NCBI GenBank assembly: GCA_030695205.1
Contig: JAUYTN010000059.1
Location: 142,146-206,145, forward strand
Source of the DNA: Burkholderiaceae bacterium
GTDB taxonomy: Bacteria > Pseudomonadota > Gammaproteobacteria > Burkholderiales > Burkholderiaceae_C
DNA: 64,000 bases
Reading direction: 5' to 3'
Shown here: in pieces, positions 1 to 8,617 of the stretch
How the letters are laid out: each line of letters opens with the position of its first letter
Position numbering within the stretch: position 1 is the stretch's first letter
Made by a program: the position numbers and the translations under genes
The notes under the pieces: model-generated
What the model was told of the DNA's origin: nothing
Database searches by the model: none
Seen by the model: the letters and a program-made list of their open reading frames with translations, nothing else

Positions 1-2423
1 CTGCGCCGGGTCTGGAAGCCCTCGTCACAGGCAGCGTATCGGCCCAGGCGGGCAACGGCCAGCTCAGCGTCAACGCCAGCAAGCTGGCGCAGGTCCACCA
101 GTGGCTGCGCAGCCTGCCGCTGCCCAGCGACATGACCCTGCCCTCTTGGCCGCTGGACGGCGACGCCCGCATCGAGGCCAAGTGGCAAGGCGGCTGGGAC
201 AACGCCAAAGGCCCCAACATACAGGCCACCCTGAGCAGCCGGCGCATCTCTGCCCAACCGGACCCCCAACGCCCACCGGTGGTCACGCAATCGGTACAGA
301 TCGATCTGACAGGCAACCGCACCGTGGCCGACATCGGACTGGTTGCCGGTGTATCACACGACGGTCTGGCAACCCAGCTCCAGCTGCAGGCCCAAGGTCG
401 CAGCACCCAGACGGGCTACCAGGTCGTGGTGCAGCCCTCCCAGGTGTGGCTGCGCCAGGGCAAGGCCAGCCAGTCGCTTACCCTGCAAACCGGGCAAGCA
501 ATGACCTTGGATTGGCAGGCCAGCCGCTGGACACTGGGGCCTGGCAGCCTGCAACTGAGCGCATCGACCGATGCGACCCCACCCAAGCCCAGCGCCTCTA
601 CCTCACCACAGGCCAGCGCCAGCCTGCGCTGGGCACACATCGGTGCGGCCAAAGGGGTCCTGAGCGCCCAAGGCGAGGTCGATCGCCTGGCCCTGGATTG
701 GCTCGACTCTGTGCCCGGCCTTCTGGGCCCCAGCCAGCAGCGCTGGTTGGCCGATGCGGGCGTGCGCAGCGACCTGGTCTGGGCGGGCCCCTGGCGGGTG
801 GAATGGCCGCTTGGGGCCGGTGTGACCACCAGCCCCGACCTGCGGGTTCAGCTGCGGCGGCTGCAGGGCGACCTCAGCCTGCAAAACCCCGAGGCGGTGC
901 CCGACACCCCATCGGCCAACGGCTGGATACAGGCGGGGCTGCAACGCGCCGAATTGGAGGTTCGAACAGAGCGGGGCGGAGTGGGCGCGCAACTGACCTG
1001 GACGAGCCGCCTCGCGGGCCAGGTGGAGGCCGGGTTGCAGGTGGCCTGGGCCCAGTCCGACGGCAGCAGCGGCTATGCCGTGGGTCCGCAGTCAGCGCTC
1101 AAAGGCACACTGCGGGCCAGCACGCCCGACATGGCGCTGTGGTCGCCCCTGGTGTCCCCACCCGGCTGGCGGGCACGCGGCCAGATGAGCCTGAATGCCA
1201 CCGTGGCAGGCACCCTGAGCCAGCCCGACTGGCGCGGCGAGCTGCTGGCCACCGAGCTGGCGCTTCGCTCGGCGGTAGAGGGGCTGGAATTCGGCAACGG
1301 GCGCTTGCGCGCACGCCTGTCGGGCGAGCGCATCGACATCGACCAACTGAGCCTCGAAGGCCCTGGCGGCGCAGCCAAGGGCGGCACCCTCACCGGCACC
1401 GGCCACGCCCAATGGACATCCAGCCCCGCTGGTTTGCCCCAACAGATGGAATTCAACCTCCAGGCGCAGGCCAGCAAGCTGCGAGTTTCGTCCCGACCCG
1501 ACCGACGACTCACACTGAGCGGAGATGTATCCGCCCAGTTGGCTCAGCAGTTGCTGCAGCTGCGCGGACAACTGGCGGTGGACCAGGCGCTTTTTGTGTT
1601 GCCCGACGAAACCGCTCCCACACTGGGTGACGACGTGGTGGTGCGGCAAACACGGGCCATGCGCCCGGAGCCTGGCAGCCGCATCAAAACCGACATGCTG
1701 GTGCGCATCGACCTGGGCCGGCAGTTGGAGGTGCGCGGCCAAGGCCTGCAGACCCGACTGGGTGGCCAGGTGTCGCTCATCAGCACACCCAGCGCACCTG
1801 CACTGCGCGTCATCGGTGAAGTCACCACACAGCAGGGCAGCTACCGCGCCTATGGTCAGCAGCTGCGCATCGAAGAGGGTGTGGTGCGCTTTTCGGGACC
1901 CTACGACGACCCCAGCCTGAACATACTGGCGGTGCGCGCAACCGGAGCCTTCCGCGACAGCGAGGACCAGATGGTGGGTGTGCGCATCACCGGCAGCGCA
2001 CGCGCGCCACTGGTCAAGCTCTACGCCAAGCCTGACCTGCCCGACAGCGAAAAGCTGGCCTGGCTGGTGCTGGGCCGCCCGGCCTCAGGCGCAGGCGCCG
2101 AGGCAGCGGTGCTGCAACAAGCCGCGCTGGCACTGCTCAGCCGCAACGGGGGCAGCATGGACACCACACTGGCCAGCCGGTTGGGGCTGGATGAAATCTC
2201 CTTCAGAGGCAGCAGCACCCGGGCCGACGGCAGCACCCAAAACGCCGGAGTGGCCCTGGGCAAGCGGCTGTCTCAGCGCCTGTATGTGGTGTACGAAACC
2301 GGCACCAACGCGGCCATGGGCACTTTATCGCTGCTCTACGACGTGTCGCGTCGCCTGACACTGCGCGCCCGCGCGGGCGAAGAAAACGCGGTTGACCTGT
2401 TGTTCACCATCCCACACGACTGA
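1..2423 (+). CDS. tamB: TamB (translocation/assembly module inner-membrane subunit), 5'-truncated by window edge
   Basis: The reading frame is open from base 3, so this is the last 806 or so residues of a gene that begins upstream of the window. The protein is a long, low-complexity series of beta-rich segments ending in the DUF490/TamB C-terminal domain (roughly the last 330 residues). That domain carries family-typical stretches such as VRFSGPYDDPSLNILAVRAT and a terminal RLYVVYE...LLYDVSRRLTLRARAG block. TamB-family proteins span the periplasm. They act with the BamA-like TamA in outer-membrane protein insertion and in phospholipid movement. E. coli TamB is about 1260 residues, so around a third is missing here. 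tamA would be expected just upstream. tRNA-Arg follows 63 bp after the stop. Confidence 0.9.
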   Translation, partial: APGLEALVTGSVSAQAGNGQLSVNASKLAQVHQWLRSLPLPSDMTLPSWPLDGDARIEAKWQGGWDNAKGPNIQATLSSRRISAQPDPQRPPVVTQSVQIDLTGNRTVADIGLVAGVSHDGLATQLQLQAQGRSTQTGYQVVVQPSQVWLRQGKASQSLTLQTGQAMTLDWQASRWTLGPGSLQLSASTDATPPKPSASTSPQASASLRWAHIGAAKGVLSAQGEVDRLALDWLDSVPGLLGPSQQRWLADAGVRSDLVWAGPWRVEWPLGAGVTTSPDLRVQLRRLQGDLSLQNPEAVPDTPSANGWIQAGLQRAELEVRTERGGVGAQLTWTSRLAGQVEAGLQVAWAQSDGSSGYAVGPQSALKGTLRASTPDMALWSPLVSPPGWRARGQMSLNATVAGTLSQPDWRGELLATELALRSAVEGLEFGNGRLRARLSGERIDIDQLSLEGPGGAAKGGTLTGTGHAQWTSSPAGLPQQMEFNLQAQASKLRVSSRPDRRLTLSGDVSAQLAQQLLQLRGQLAVDQALFVLPDETAPTLGDDVVVRQTRAMRPEPGSRIKTDMLVRIDLGRQLEVRGQGLQTRLGGQVSLISTPSAPALRVIGEVTTQQGSYRAYGQQLRIEEGVVRFSGPYDDPSLNILAVRATGAFRDSEDQMVGVRITGSARAPLVKLYAKPDLPDSEKLAWLVLGRPASGAGAEAAVLQQAALALLSRNGGSMDTTLASRLGLDEISFRGSSTRADGSTQNAGVALGKRLSQRLYVVYETGTNAAMGTLSLLYDVSRRLTLRARAGEENAVDLLFTIPHD

Positions 2424-2486
2424 GCGCCAGCGCGCGCGCAGGCAGGGTACCCACACCCCTTGGGTAGAATCCGCGCAGTTCTCACC

Positions 2487-2561
2487 GCCGCCATAGTTCA
2501 ATGGATAGAACGAGTGCCTCCTAAGCGCTAGATACAGGTTCGATTCCTGTTGGTGGTACCA
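2487..2561 (+). tRNA. tRNA-Arg (anticodon CCU), CCA encoded
   Basis: The 75-nt sequence folds as a cloverleaf. The acceptor arms are GCCGCCA/TGGTGGT (G-U at the first pair), the anticodon stem is AGTGC/GCGCT around loop CTCCTAA (anticodon CCT), and the T-arm ACAGG-TTCGATT-CCTGT is followed by discriminator A and a genomic CCA. It reads the rare AGG arginine codon. A TAGAAT hexamer at 2465-2470, about 16 nt upstream, is a plausible -10 element. Confidence 0.95.
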
Positions 2562-2699
2562 CCTCCCCCTCCCGCTGTGCGGTAAAAGGCCTCCCCGCCA
2601 CCGGCAGAGTCCAACGCCGGGGACAGCCAGTGGTCGGTGACCGTGCATGGTTGGGCCTGTGCCGACCGCTTGACCTGCCAAAATGCGCTTCAACTGTGC

Positions 2700-3722
2700 A
2701 TGCCCATGTCGCCCCCCAAGAGCCCCACCGTTTTCATTGACAGCCCGCTCCACCTGAGACTGTTGGGCTGGTCGGTGCTGTGGTTCGCGCTGCTGGCCAG
2801 CTTGGTGGGCTGTACCCAAGTGCAGCCAAACCGGGTGCAGGCACTGGCCAACAGCCCCGCCCTGAGCGTCAGCCTGAGTCCGCAGTCCGAGCTGGCACTG
2901 GTGGGCTCCCTGTGGCATGGGGCCAGCCTGTGGCACCTGGAGACGGAGGCACGGCGCGCAGACTGGCGGCACCAGGATGCCGACGACACCGTGGTCAGGG
3001 CCAGTGCATTTTCCCCCGATGGCCGCTTTGCCGTCACCGCCGACGAACAGTCCATCGTGGCCTGGAACGTGGAAACCAGCCGCCCCGTGGGCTATTGGTC
3101 CACCCAGGGGCGGGTGCGGTCTGTGGCCATTTCCAACGGTGGCCGCTATGTCCTGGCTGGGCTGAGCACCCAGCAGGCACTGTGGATCGATGCATCGGGC
3201 CAGCGCCAGCCTTCGTTCATTCCCCATGCCGAAAGTGTGGGCGCGGTGCTGCTGTCGGCCGACGGCCTGCTCGGCGTCACCGGCGCAGACGACGGCATGG
3301 TGCGCGTGTGGGACCTGGCCAATGGCGAGGCCCTCATGGCCCAGCGGTTGCCTTCCATGGTGGTTTCGCTGGCACTGTCGGCCGATGAGTCGCGCCTGTT
3401 TGCCGCACCCGACTGGGGCATGGGTGTCGTCTGGAACTGGGGCAGGGGCGAGGTGCTCAGCCAGGTGGGCTCCCCCCGAACCGGGCTCACCCGGGCGAGT
3501 TTTTCTGCCGACGGCACCGAGTTGCTGACCGCCTCACCCAGCTCGGACCTGGCGGTGTGGTCGGTGAGGGACGGCCGAGAGCTGCGGCGCTGGACGGTAC
3601 CGCCAATGTCCGGCCCCGACCGGATGGCGGTGCGCTCGGTGCTGGCCGTGGGCTGGACACCCCGACCGGGCGAGGTCAAAGCGGCGCTGTCCACGGGCGA
3701 GGTGATGACATGGTCGCCTTGA
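2700..3722 (+). CDS. WD40-repeat lipoprotein
   Basis: About 340 residues. The N-terminus has a hydrophobic stretch ending in a lipobox, LVGC, with the Cys at residue 38 (36 if the second ATG at 2706 is used). Export and lipidation are therefore predicted. The rest is about six WD40-like blades with recurring 'SPDGR...AWN' or 'SADG...VWD' units, for example VRVWDL near residue 205. This implies a small beta-propeller used for protein contacts; no enzyme motif is visible. It overlaps the following HDOD gene by 13 bp in another frame, so the two are probably translated together. The start was set at the ATG that leaves a normal-length signal sequence; an upstream ATG at 2637 would give an unlikely long N-region. 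The partner or process is unknown. Confidence 0.75.
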   Translation: MPMSPPKSPTVFIDSPLHLRLLGWSVLWFALLASLVGCTQVQPNRVQALANSPALSVSLSPQSELALVGSLWHGASLWHLETEARRADWRHQDADDTVVRASAFSPDGRFAVTADEQSIVAWNVETSRPVGYWSTQGRVRSVAISNGGRYVLAGLSTQQALWIDASGQRQPSFIPHAESVGAVLLSADGLLGVTGADDGMVRVWDLANGEALMAQRLPSMVVSLALSADESRLFAAPDWGMGVVWNWGRGEVLSQVGSPRTGLTRASFSADGTELLTASPSSDLAVWSVRDGRELRRWTVPPMSGPDRMAVRSVLAVGWTPRPGEVKAALSTGEVMTWSP

Positions 3723-5212
3723 CGCAGTGGCAAGAGCAGCTGATGCAGGTACAGCTGCCAGTGCAGCAAGCTGGCGCCTGCACCGATGCGCTGAACGCAC
3801 CCGACCTCAGCGGACAAGACCTGCTGCAATGCCTGCGAACCGATGTGGTACTGGGCACCACCGTGGTCACGGCCGCCGCCCAACACCCCCGCCTGCGCGA
3901 GAGCCTTCGGGGGCTGGCGCATGCCGTCAACATGCTGGGCGTGGATCGCAGCCGCCAGCTGGCCCTGCTGGCCTGCGGGCATCCGCTGGCCCCCGAAACC
4001 CCAGGGCACCTGCTGTCGCGGCAGGCCATGGGAACCAGTGTGTTTGCCACCTACCTGATTCGGCGCTGGGCGGCCCGCGACAAGCACCTGGATGTGGACT
4101 ACCTGGTGTGGGTGACGCTGCTGTTGGGCCTGTCGCGCTGGAAGCTGCCGCTGGCCAACCCCGAGCTGGCCACCCAGATCGAACAGCGGGTCGCACTGGG
4201 CGAGCACCGCGCGGCGGTGGAGCGCGCCGTCTTGGGTTGCAGCACCGACGACCTGAACACCGCCCACCTCAAAGACCTGGGGCTGGCCGATGACGCCGAG
4301 TTGCGCCGCTCCCTGCGGGCAGACCCCCGGCTGCTGGTGCAGGCATCGCGCCTGGCCTGGACCAGCGGCCTGGCACCCCAGGTACCCGCGCCAGTGGGCC
4401 GCTGGCTGCACCAGCCCACCACCGCCTGCACCCTGGCGCACCTGCTGGCCAGCGCCGCGATGGACGACTGGTACAGCCACCGCACACAGACCCTGATGGC
4501 GGTGGTCTGCGCCCATGTAGGGCGCCCCCTGGAGACGGTGGTGCGTGACATCTACCAGGCTGGTGTCAGCGCCAGCCACGACCCACACTTTCAGCCCGGT
4601 ATGCCCACCCCCGCGCAGCGCGTGCTGGTCGAGTCGCCTAGACCACGCAGACTGAGCAGTAGCACCAAGACACCCCGTGTGAGCCCCAGCCATGACGCGG
4701 TGCAACTCTTCATGGACAACTGCCAGGCCGGTCGCCATACCGATATGGCCTCATTCCTGGCGGCGGCCTCTGACACCCTGGTCCATGGGCTGGGCCTGAC
4801 CCGCAGTGCCTTGTTCCTCAAGCGCACCGGTGCCGACACACTGGCGTGCTACACCGCGCACGGCTTTGACCCCCAGGTGATGAACCGCCACACCACCCTG
4901 TCCACAGTGGAAGACAACCTCTTGTCGCGGCTGTTTCACCAACCCACGGTTTCGATCTGGATCCGGGAGGCCAACGTGGCCGCCGCCCGGCAGCTGCTGC
5001 CGCCAGCCCTGGGCCACACCCTGAGCGAACACGGCCTGTTCCTGAGCTCCATCCATGTGAACCGCCAACCCGTTGGGGTGGTGTGGGCCGACAGCGGCAG
5101 CGACGAATGGCCACTGGAGCGGGAGCAGTACACCGAGTTCCGGCTGTTTGCCAGCCACTTCGGCATGGAGCTCAGCCGACTGGCCCGCCTGCGGCCCGGC
5201 ACCACGCACTGA
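3710..5212 (+). CDS. HDOD-domain protein with C-terminal GAF-like domain
   Basis: 500 residues. The first half (about 10-210) has the HDOD helical pattern (QLPVQQAG...DLLQCLRTDVVLGTTVV...VNMLGVDRSRQLAL). HDOD is a metal-free HD-like fold common in bacterial signalling proteins. The C-terminal part (about 320-495) resembles a GAF sensor: LFMDNCQAGRHTDMASFL, then a helix/strand core ending REQYTEFRLFASHFGMELS. The ATG at 3710 follows a GAGGTG ribosome site and lies inside the end of the lipoprotein gene, which suggests coupling. A cytoplasmic signalling role, perhaps in c-di-GMP or motility control, is plausible because stator genes lie next door, but that is inference. No HD catalytic pair is seen. 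Confidence 0.75.
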   Translation: MVALTQWQEQLMQVQLPVQQAGACTDALNAPDLSGQDLLQCLRTDVVLGTTVVTAAAQHPRLRESLRGLAHAVNMLGVDRSRQLALLACGHPLAPETPGHLLSRQAMGTSVFATYLIRRWAARDKHLDVDYLVWVTLLLGLSRWKLPLANPELATQIEQRVALGEHRAAVERAVLGCSTDDLNTAHLKDLGLADDAELRRSLRADPRLLVQASRLAWTSGLAPQVPAPVGRWLHQPTTACTLAHLLASAAMDDWYSHRTQTLMAVVCAHVGRPLETVVRDIYQAGVSASHDPHFQPGMPTPAQRVLVESPRPRRLSSSTKTPRVSPSHDAVQLFMDNCQAGRHTDMASFLAAASDTLVHGLGLTRSALFLKRTGADTLACYTAHGFDPQVMNRHTTLSTVEDNLLSRLFHQPTVSIWIREANVAAARQLLPPALGHTLSEHGLFLSSIHVNRQPVGVVWADSGSDEWPLEREQYTEFRLFASHFGMELSRLARLRPGTTH

Positions 5213-5232
5213 GTGGCACCTGGCAGTCAGGG

Positions 5233-6120
5233 TCAGGGGCGGGTCCAGCCGAGTTGTTGGGCCTGGTCGGAATCACCGTTCTCGATCAGCAGCTGCACCC
5301 GGTTGGTGTAGGTGTCCACCGGCTCCGACATGTCGATGACGATTTCTACCCGGCGGTTGAGTGCGCGGTTGGCCGCCGTGTCGTTGGCCACCAGTGGCCG
5401 GGTGTCGGCATGGCCCTGAACGCGCAAGCGCTCGGCGGACAACCCGCCCACCACCAGCAGCGAGTTAGCCAGGGAGGCTGCACGGGCGGCGGACAAGTCC
5501 CAGTTGGAGCGAAAGCGGGCGGTGCTGATGGGCAGGTTGTCGGTGTGCCCCTCAATGGACACTTTGCCGGGAATCTGCTCCAGCGCCTGGCCCAGCCGCC
5601 GCGCCACGTCCTGAAAAACAGGGTTGAGGTCCGCGGTACCCGAACCAAAGCTGCCCCGCTCTTCGATGCGGATGGTCAGGTGCTTGGGGCCTGCTTCCAG
5701 CTGCAGCAGGCCTTTGGCAAGCTCATCGGTCAGAACGTCCACCAACTGGTGGGCGGTCTGGCTCATCAGCGCCTCGGCCATGGCCTGTGCCTTGTCGGCC
5801 GCATCCGAGGTGAAGGTCCGCAGCTTGGGCGCATCCTGCGAGGTTTGCTGCTGCAAACTCTCCAGGGGGGTTGGCTGCGGAATGCCGGGTGAGAACTTGT
5901 CGAAAATCGGGCTGGTGCCCATGGGCGGTTCGGTGGCGGGCACCTGGCGCTGTACCCCGAAGGCTTTTTCAAGGGAATCGGCAATGCGCTTGAACTTGGT
6001 GGCATCGGTTTCTGCAAACGACAGCAGCAGCACAAAAAAGCACATCAGCAGCGACATCAAATCGGCAAACGTGCCCATGTAGGCCGGCAAACCGGGTTTG
6101 GGGCATTCTTCTTCGTCCAT
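5233..6120 (-). CDS. pomB: Flagellar stator B subunit, PomB/MotB family (Na+-type signature)
   Basis: 295 residues. It has a short cytoplasmic N-terminus, one transmembrane helix (about 15-36) reading TFADLMSLLMCFFVLLLSF, a plug/linker region, and an OmpA-C peptidoglycan-binding domain (about 155-265) with GHTDNLP, NWDLSAARA and NRRVEI. Asp20 aligns with the ion-carrying Asp24 of Vibrio PomB, and Cys27 with PomB Cys31. H+-type MotB proteins usually have a different helix. The N-terminal 'CPKPGLPAYMGTFADLMSLL' block is very close to what I remember of PomB and of Pseudomonas MotD. The partner gene lies 21 bp upstream on the same strand. It anchors the stator to the cell wall. The assignment to the Na+ type comes from motif resemblance only. 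Confidence 0.85.
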   Translation of the reverse strand: MDEEECPKPGLPAYMGTFADLMSLLMCFFVLLLSFAETDATKFKRIADSLEKAFGVQRQVPATEPPMGTSPIFDKFSPGIPQPTPLESLQQQTSQDAPKLRTFTSDAADKAQAMAEALMSQTAHQLVDVLTDELAKGLLQLEAGPKHLTIRIEERGSFGSGTADLNPVFQDVARRLGQALEQIPGKVSIEGHTDNLPISTARFRSNWDLSAARAASLANSLLVVGGLSAERLRVQGHADTRPLVANDTAANRALNRRVEIVIDMSEPVDTYTNRVQLLIENGDSDQAQQLGWTRP

Positions 6121-6141
6121 GGCGGCGTGCTTCCCTGTCGG

Positions 6142-6897
6142 TCAGCCCTCTGCCTTGCGCTTGGCAGGTGGCAGGTAGGCGTTCATGAGTTGCTCCACCA
6201 CCCTGGGGTTGGTGCCGCTTTGGATGGAAGTCAGCGCATCAATCAGCATCGCGTTGATCTTGGCTTCTTCCGACATGCGCAACGTCAGCTTGTCGGACAT
6301 AGGACCAAACACCATGAACGCCATCACCGCGCCGTACAGCGTGGTCAGCAACGCCACTGCCATGGCAGGCCCGATGGCCTTGGGGTCGCTCATGTTGGCC
6401 AGCATTTGCACCAGGCCCACCAGGGTCCCAATCATGCCCATGGCGGGGGCCACGTCGGCGAAGGCACTGAACACCTTGGCCCCCCAGCGGTGGCGGTCCA
6501 GGGTGAGGAAGCGCTCCTTTTCCAGAATGGAGCGAACGGTGTCCGGGGGCTGCCCATCCACGATCAGCTGCAGCCCCATTTTGAAGAATGGCGATGTGGA
6601 GTCACGACCGTCCAGGGCCAGAAGCCCTTCTTTGCGGGCGATGCGGGAGACCTCCAGCACCTCCTCGATGAGAGCATCCGCATTGGGTACTTTGACAATG
6701 AAGGCCTTGATGGCCACCTTGAACGCGCCGGTGAACTGCTGAAGGCTGAACTTGTACATCACCACAAACGTGCTGCCCACCACCACGATGAGCACCGACG
6801 CCACGTCCGCGAACATCGACAGCGGGCCACCGACCATGATGGCGCCCACAACGATGATGAAACTGCCCAAAATACCAATGATTGACGCGAGATCCAA
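6142..6897 (-). CDS. pomA: Flagellar stator A subunit, PomA/MotA family
   Basis: 251 residues with four transmembrane helices. The first two are at about 5-22 and 28-50; the last two carry VAPAMGMIGTLVGLVQML and AIGPAMAVALLTTLYGAVM. Asp31 in MFADVAS matches the conserved PomA Asp31. The cytoplasmic loop holds the charged torque-generating region. The length matches PomA (about 253) and is shorter than H+-type MotA (about 295). The start codon is TTG at 6897, chosen because GGAGG precedes it by 5 nt and the N-terminus MDLASIIG matches PomA. It is the first gene of a two-gene stator operon. The other flagellar genes are not in this window. Confidence 0.88.
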   Translation of the reverse strand: MDLASIIGILGSFIIVVGAIMVGGPLSMFADVASVLIVVVGSTFVVMYKFSLQQFTGAFKVAIKAFIVKVPNADALIEEVLEVSRIARKEGLLALDGRDSTSPFFKMGLQLIVDGQPPDTVRSILEKERFLTLDRHRWGAKVFSAFADVAPAMGMIGTLVGLVQMLANMSDPKAIGPAMAVALLTTLYGAVMAFMVFGPMSDKLTLRMSEEAKINAMLIDALTSIQSGTNPRVVEQLMNAYLPPAKRKAEG

Positions 6898-7040
6898 AGT
6901 GGCCTCCGTGTGTGAAACCTGTTGACTGCACCCCCAAGCGGCCGCTGGACAGCGACGCCACCCCGCCCAGCCTGTGCATAAAGGTGATGAATCTATCAGA
7001 TGACTACTGCCCTTGGCTGACCAGCAGGGAGAAAAGAATT

Positions 7041-7100
7041 TTATATAAAAAATGCCTTTTGCGCTTTATTTATAACAATAGTTTGCTATTTATTTAAAAT
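7041..7100 (+). repeat. Dispersed AT-rich element, copy A
   Basis: An AT-rich island in GC-rich surroundings: AAAAAATGCCTTTTGCGCTT, then a spacer and AATAGTTTGCTATT. It follows the consensus GCC(T)TTNNCGCTTat...AGCTAT...A/T shared with seven other copies in this window (near 14.96, 24.8, 31.07, 37.73, 50.16, 55.3 and 59.2 kb). It overlaps the last codons (TIILNK) and the stop of the tatD-family gene. Confidence 0.7.
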
Positions 7101-7994
7101 AATTGTTTGCAAGCCAGGTACAGCCGTCAGGGCATTGGCCGTGGTCTGACGGGCCCAGGCGCTGGCAGCCACCCCGCGCAGCGCGGCCATCTCCGCACCT
7201 ATGCGGGGCAGCTCGGCCGGGGTGTTGGCTCCCTGGTGCTGACCGCTGGCGCGCTGGGCGGCGGTGGCGTAGAGCCACTGGGGCGGTATGTCGGGCGAGT
7301 CGGTCTCCATGACCCAGGCGCTGGCGGGCAAGGTGGCAGCCAGGTGGCGCAATTGGCGGGCGCTCTCAAAGGTCATGGCCCCGCCCGCCCCCAGGCAAAA
7401 CCCCAGGCGCAGCAGCGCGTGGGCCTGCTCGATGCTGCCGTTGAACGCATGGGCAATGCCTGCCTGCCCGACCGGCAATGCCTGGCCGGAGGTGACACCC
7501 CATACCTCGCGCAGGTGCTTGACGATCACGTCGGCGCTTTTGCGCACATGCAGCAACACCGGCAAACCGTGCGCCTTGGCCAGCTTGAGCTGGGCACGAA
7601 ACACCTGCTGCTGGCGCAGCCGCATGGTGGGTGTGCACAGGGCGGGCACAAAGAAATCCAGGCCAATCTCCCCCACCGCCACCAGGTGGGGGTCGCTGCG
7701 GCGCTGGTGCAGCAGCTCGTCGAGAGCCTGCAGGTCGGCGTCGGTGGCTTGTGGCACCCACAAGGGGTGGATGCCAAGTGCGTACGCATCACCCGTGGCA
7801 TGGGCCAATGCGGCGACTGCTGGCCAGTTGCCCCGGTGCACCGCAGGCAGCACACACAGGGCAACGCCCCGCGCCCTGGCGAGCTCACGGGCACCGCTGT
7901 GGCTGGCTCCAGGCGCAAATATTGCATCGTCCAGGTGCGCGTGGGTATCTATCCAGCACAAGCGGGTATCGACGGCCCGTCCTGTTGGGAACAT
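7086..7994 (-). CDS. TatD-family metal-dependent hydrolase (DNase-like)
   Basis: About 302 residues of a TIM-barrel amidohydrolase. The metal-binding signatures are IDTHAHLD (HxH at 18/20), GEIGLDFF, LLHVRKS, AHAFNGS and METDSPDIPP, all in family order. TatD proteins are Mg2+-dependent 3'-5' exonucleases or deoxyribonucleases with roles in DNA repair and fragmentation. The substrate of this member cannot be set from sequence. The start was put at ATG 7994; a GTG at 8003 is possible. The last six residues before the TAG stop are encoded by the AT-rich element, so the natural C-terminus seems to have been remodelled by that insertion. The CZB gene diverges 80 bp away. Confidence 0.88.
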   Translation of the reverse strand: MFPTGRAVDTRLCWIDTHAHLDDAIFAPGASHSGARELARARGVALCVLPAVHRGNWPAVAALAHATGDAYALGIHPLWVPQATDADLQALDELLHQRRSDPHLVAVGEIGLDFFVPALCTPTMRLRQQQVFRAQLKLAKAHGLPVLLHVRKSADVIVKHLREVWGVTSGQALPVGQAGIAHAFNGSIEQAHALLRLGFCLGAGGAMTFESARQLRHLAATLPASAWVMETDSPDIPPQWLYATAAQRASGQHQGANTPAELPRIGAEMAALRGVAASAWARQTTANALTAVPGLQTIILNK

Positions 7995-8074
7995 GTCATG
8001 CACTTGGGTCAGAATGAAGATGCATTGGGTCAGATGAGATTCGGCGCATATTCTTTGGATGGAAATACATCACC

Positions 8075-8542
8075 ATGGGTTTTTTCAGCAAGCTTTTTCA
8101 GTGGGACGACAAAGCCCCTGTTGCCAGCAAACTGCCCGCCAGCGAGTTGGGGTTGGATGCCAAAACTGCTGCCAGTGTGCTCAGAGAAATCGACATCGAT
8201 ACCGCCATTGCGGCCCACGAGAACTGGAAGGTGCGTCTGCACAGCCAGATCGCAGGCAACTCCACCGAGCAACTGGACCCAGCGCTGATTTGCATGGACG
8301 ACCGCTGCGAACTCGGCAAATGGCTGCATGGGCCAGGACAGAGAAGCCTGGGCAAGTACCCGGCATTTTCGGTGCTGGTGGCGCGACACCGGTATTTTCA
8401 TGTGCAAGCCTCCACCGTGGCAGCGCATGTGCAAGCAGGCGACATGGCGTCGGCCGAAAAAGCCCTCAACGGCCCGTTCAAACACGGCTCCAACCAGGTG
8501 GTATTGCTGCTCAAAGAACTCAAGCGCGGTTTGGGTGGCTGA
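8075..8542 (+). CDS. Stand-alone CZB (chemoreceptor zinc-binding) domain protein
   Basis: 155 residues. The CZB signature has candidate ligands His48 (AIAAHENW), Cys78 (DDRCELGKWLHG), His105 and His109 (ARHRYFH). The spacings (30, 27 and 4) equal those of the zinc ligands I recall for E. coli DgcZ. CZB domains bind Zn2+ very tightly and usually sit on chemoreceptors or diguanylate cyclases. Here no output domain is attached, so it must act through a partner or as a zinc buffer or sensor. The region upstream holds two copies of TTGGGTCAGA (about 8005-8035), function unknown. Its neighbourhood (stator genes, HDOD protein) fits motility or c-di-GMP signalling, but this is inference. Confidence 0.85.
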   Translation: MGFFSKLFQWDDKAPVASKLPASELGLDAKTAASVLREIDIDTAIAAHENWKVRLHSQIAGNSTEQLDPALICMDDRCELGKWLHGPGQRSLGKYPAFSVLVARHRYFHVQASTVAAHVQAGDMASAEKALNGPFKHGSNQVVLLLKELKRGLGG

Positions 8543-8617
8543 GGGCGGACGGCACAAGCGCCTGTAGAGCCCCACCCAACACCCAAGGTGCGGCAGCCCA
8601 CCACCCTCTGCAGCCGC

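Noticed and set aside
2487..2561. tRNA-Arg as attachment site of an integrated element
   Set aside because: No integrase, no duplicated tRNA 3' end and no foreign-looking gene block lie beside it.
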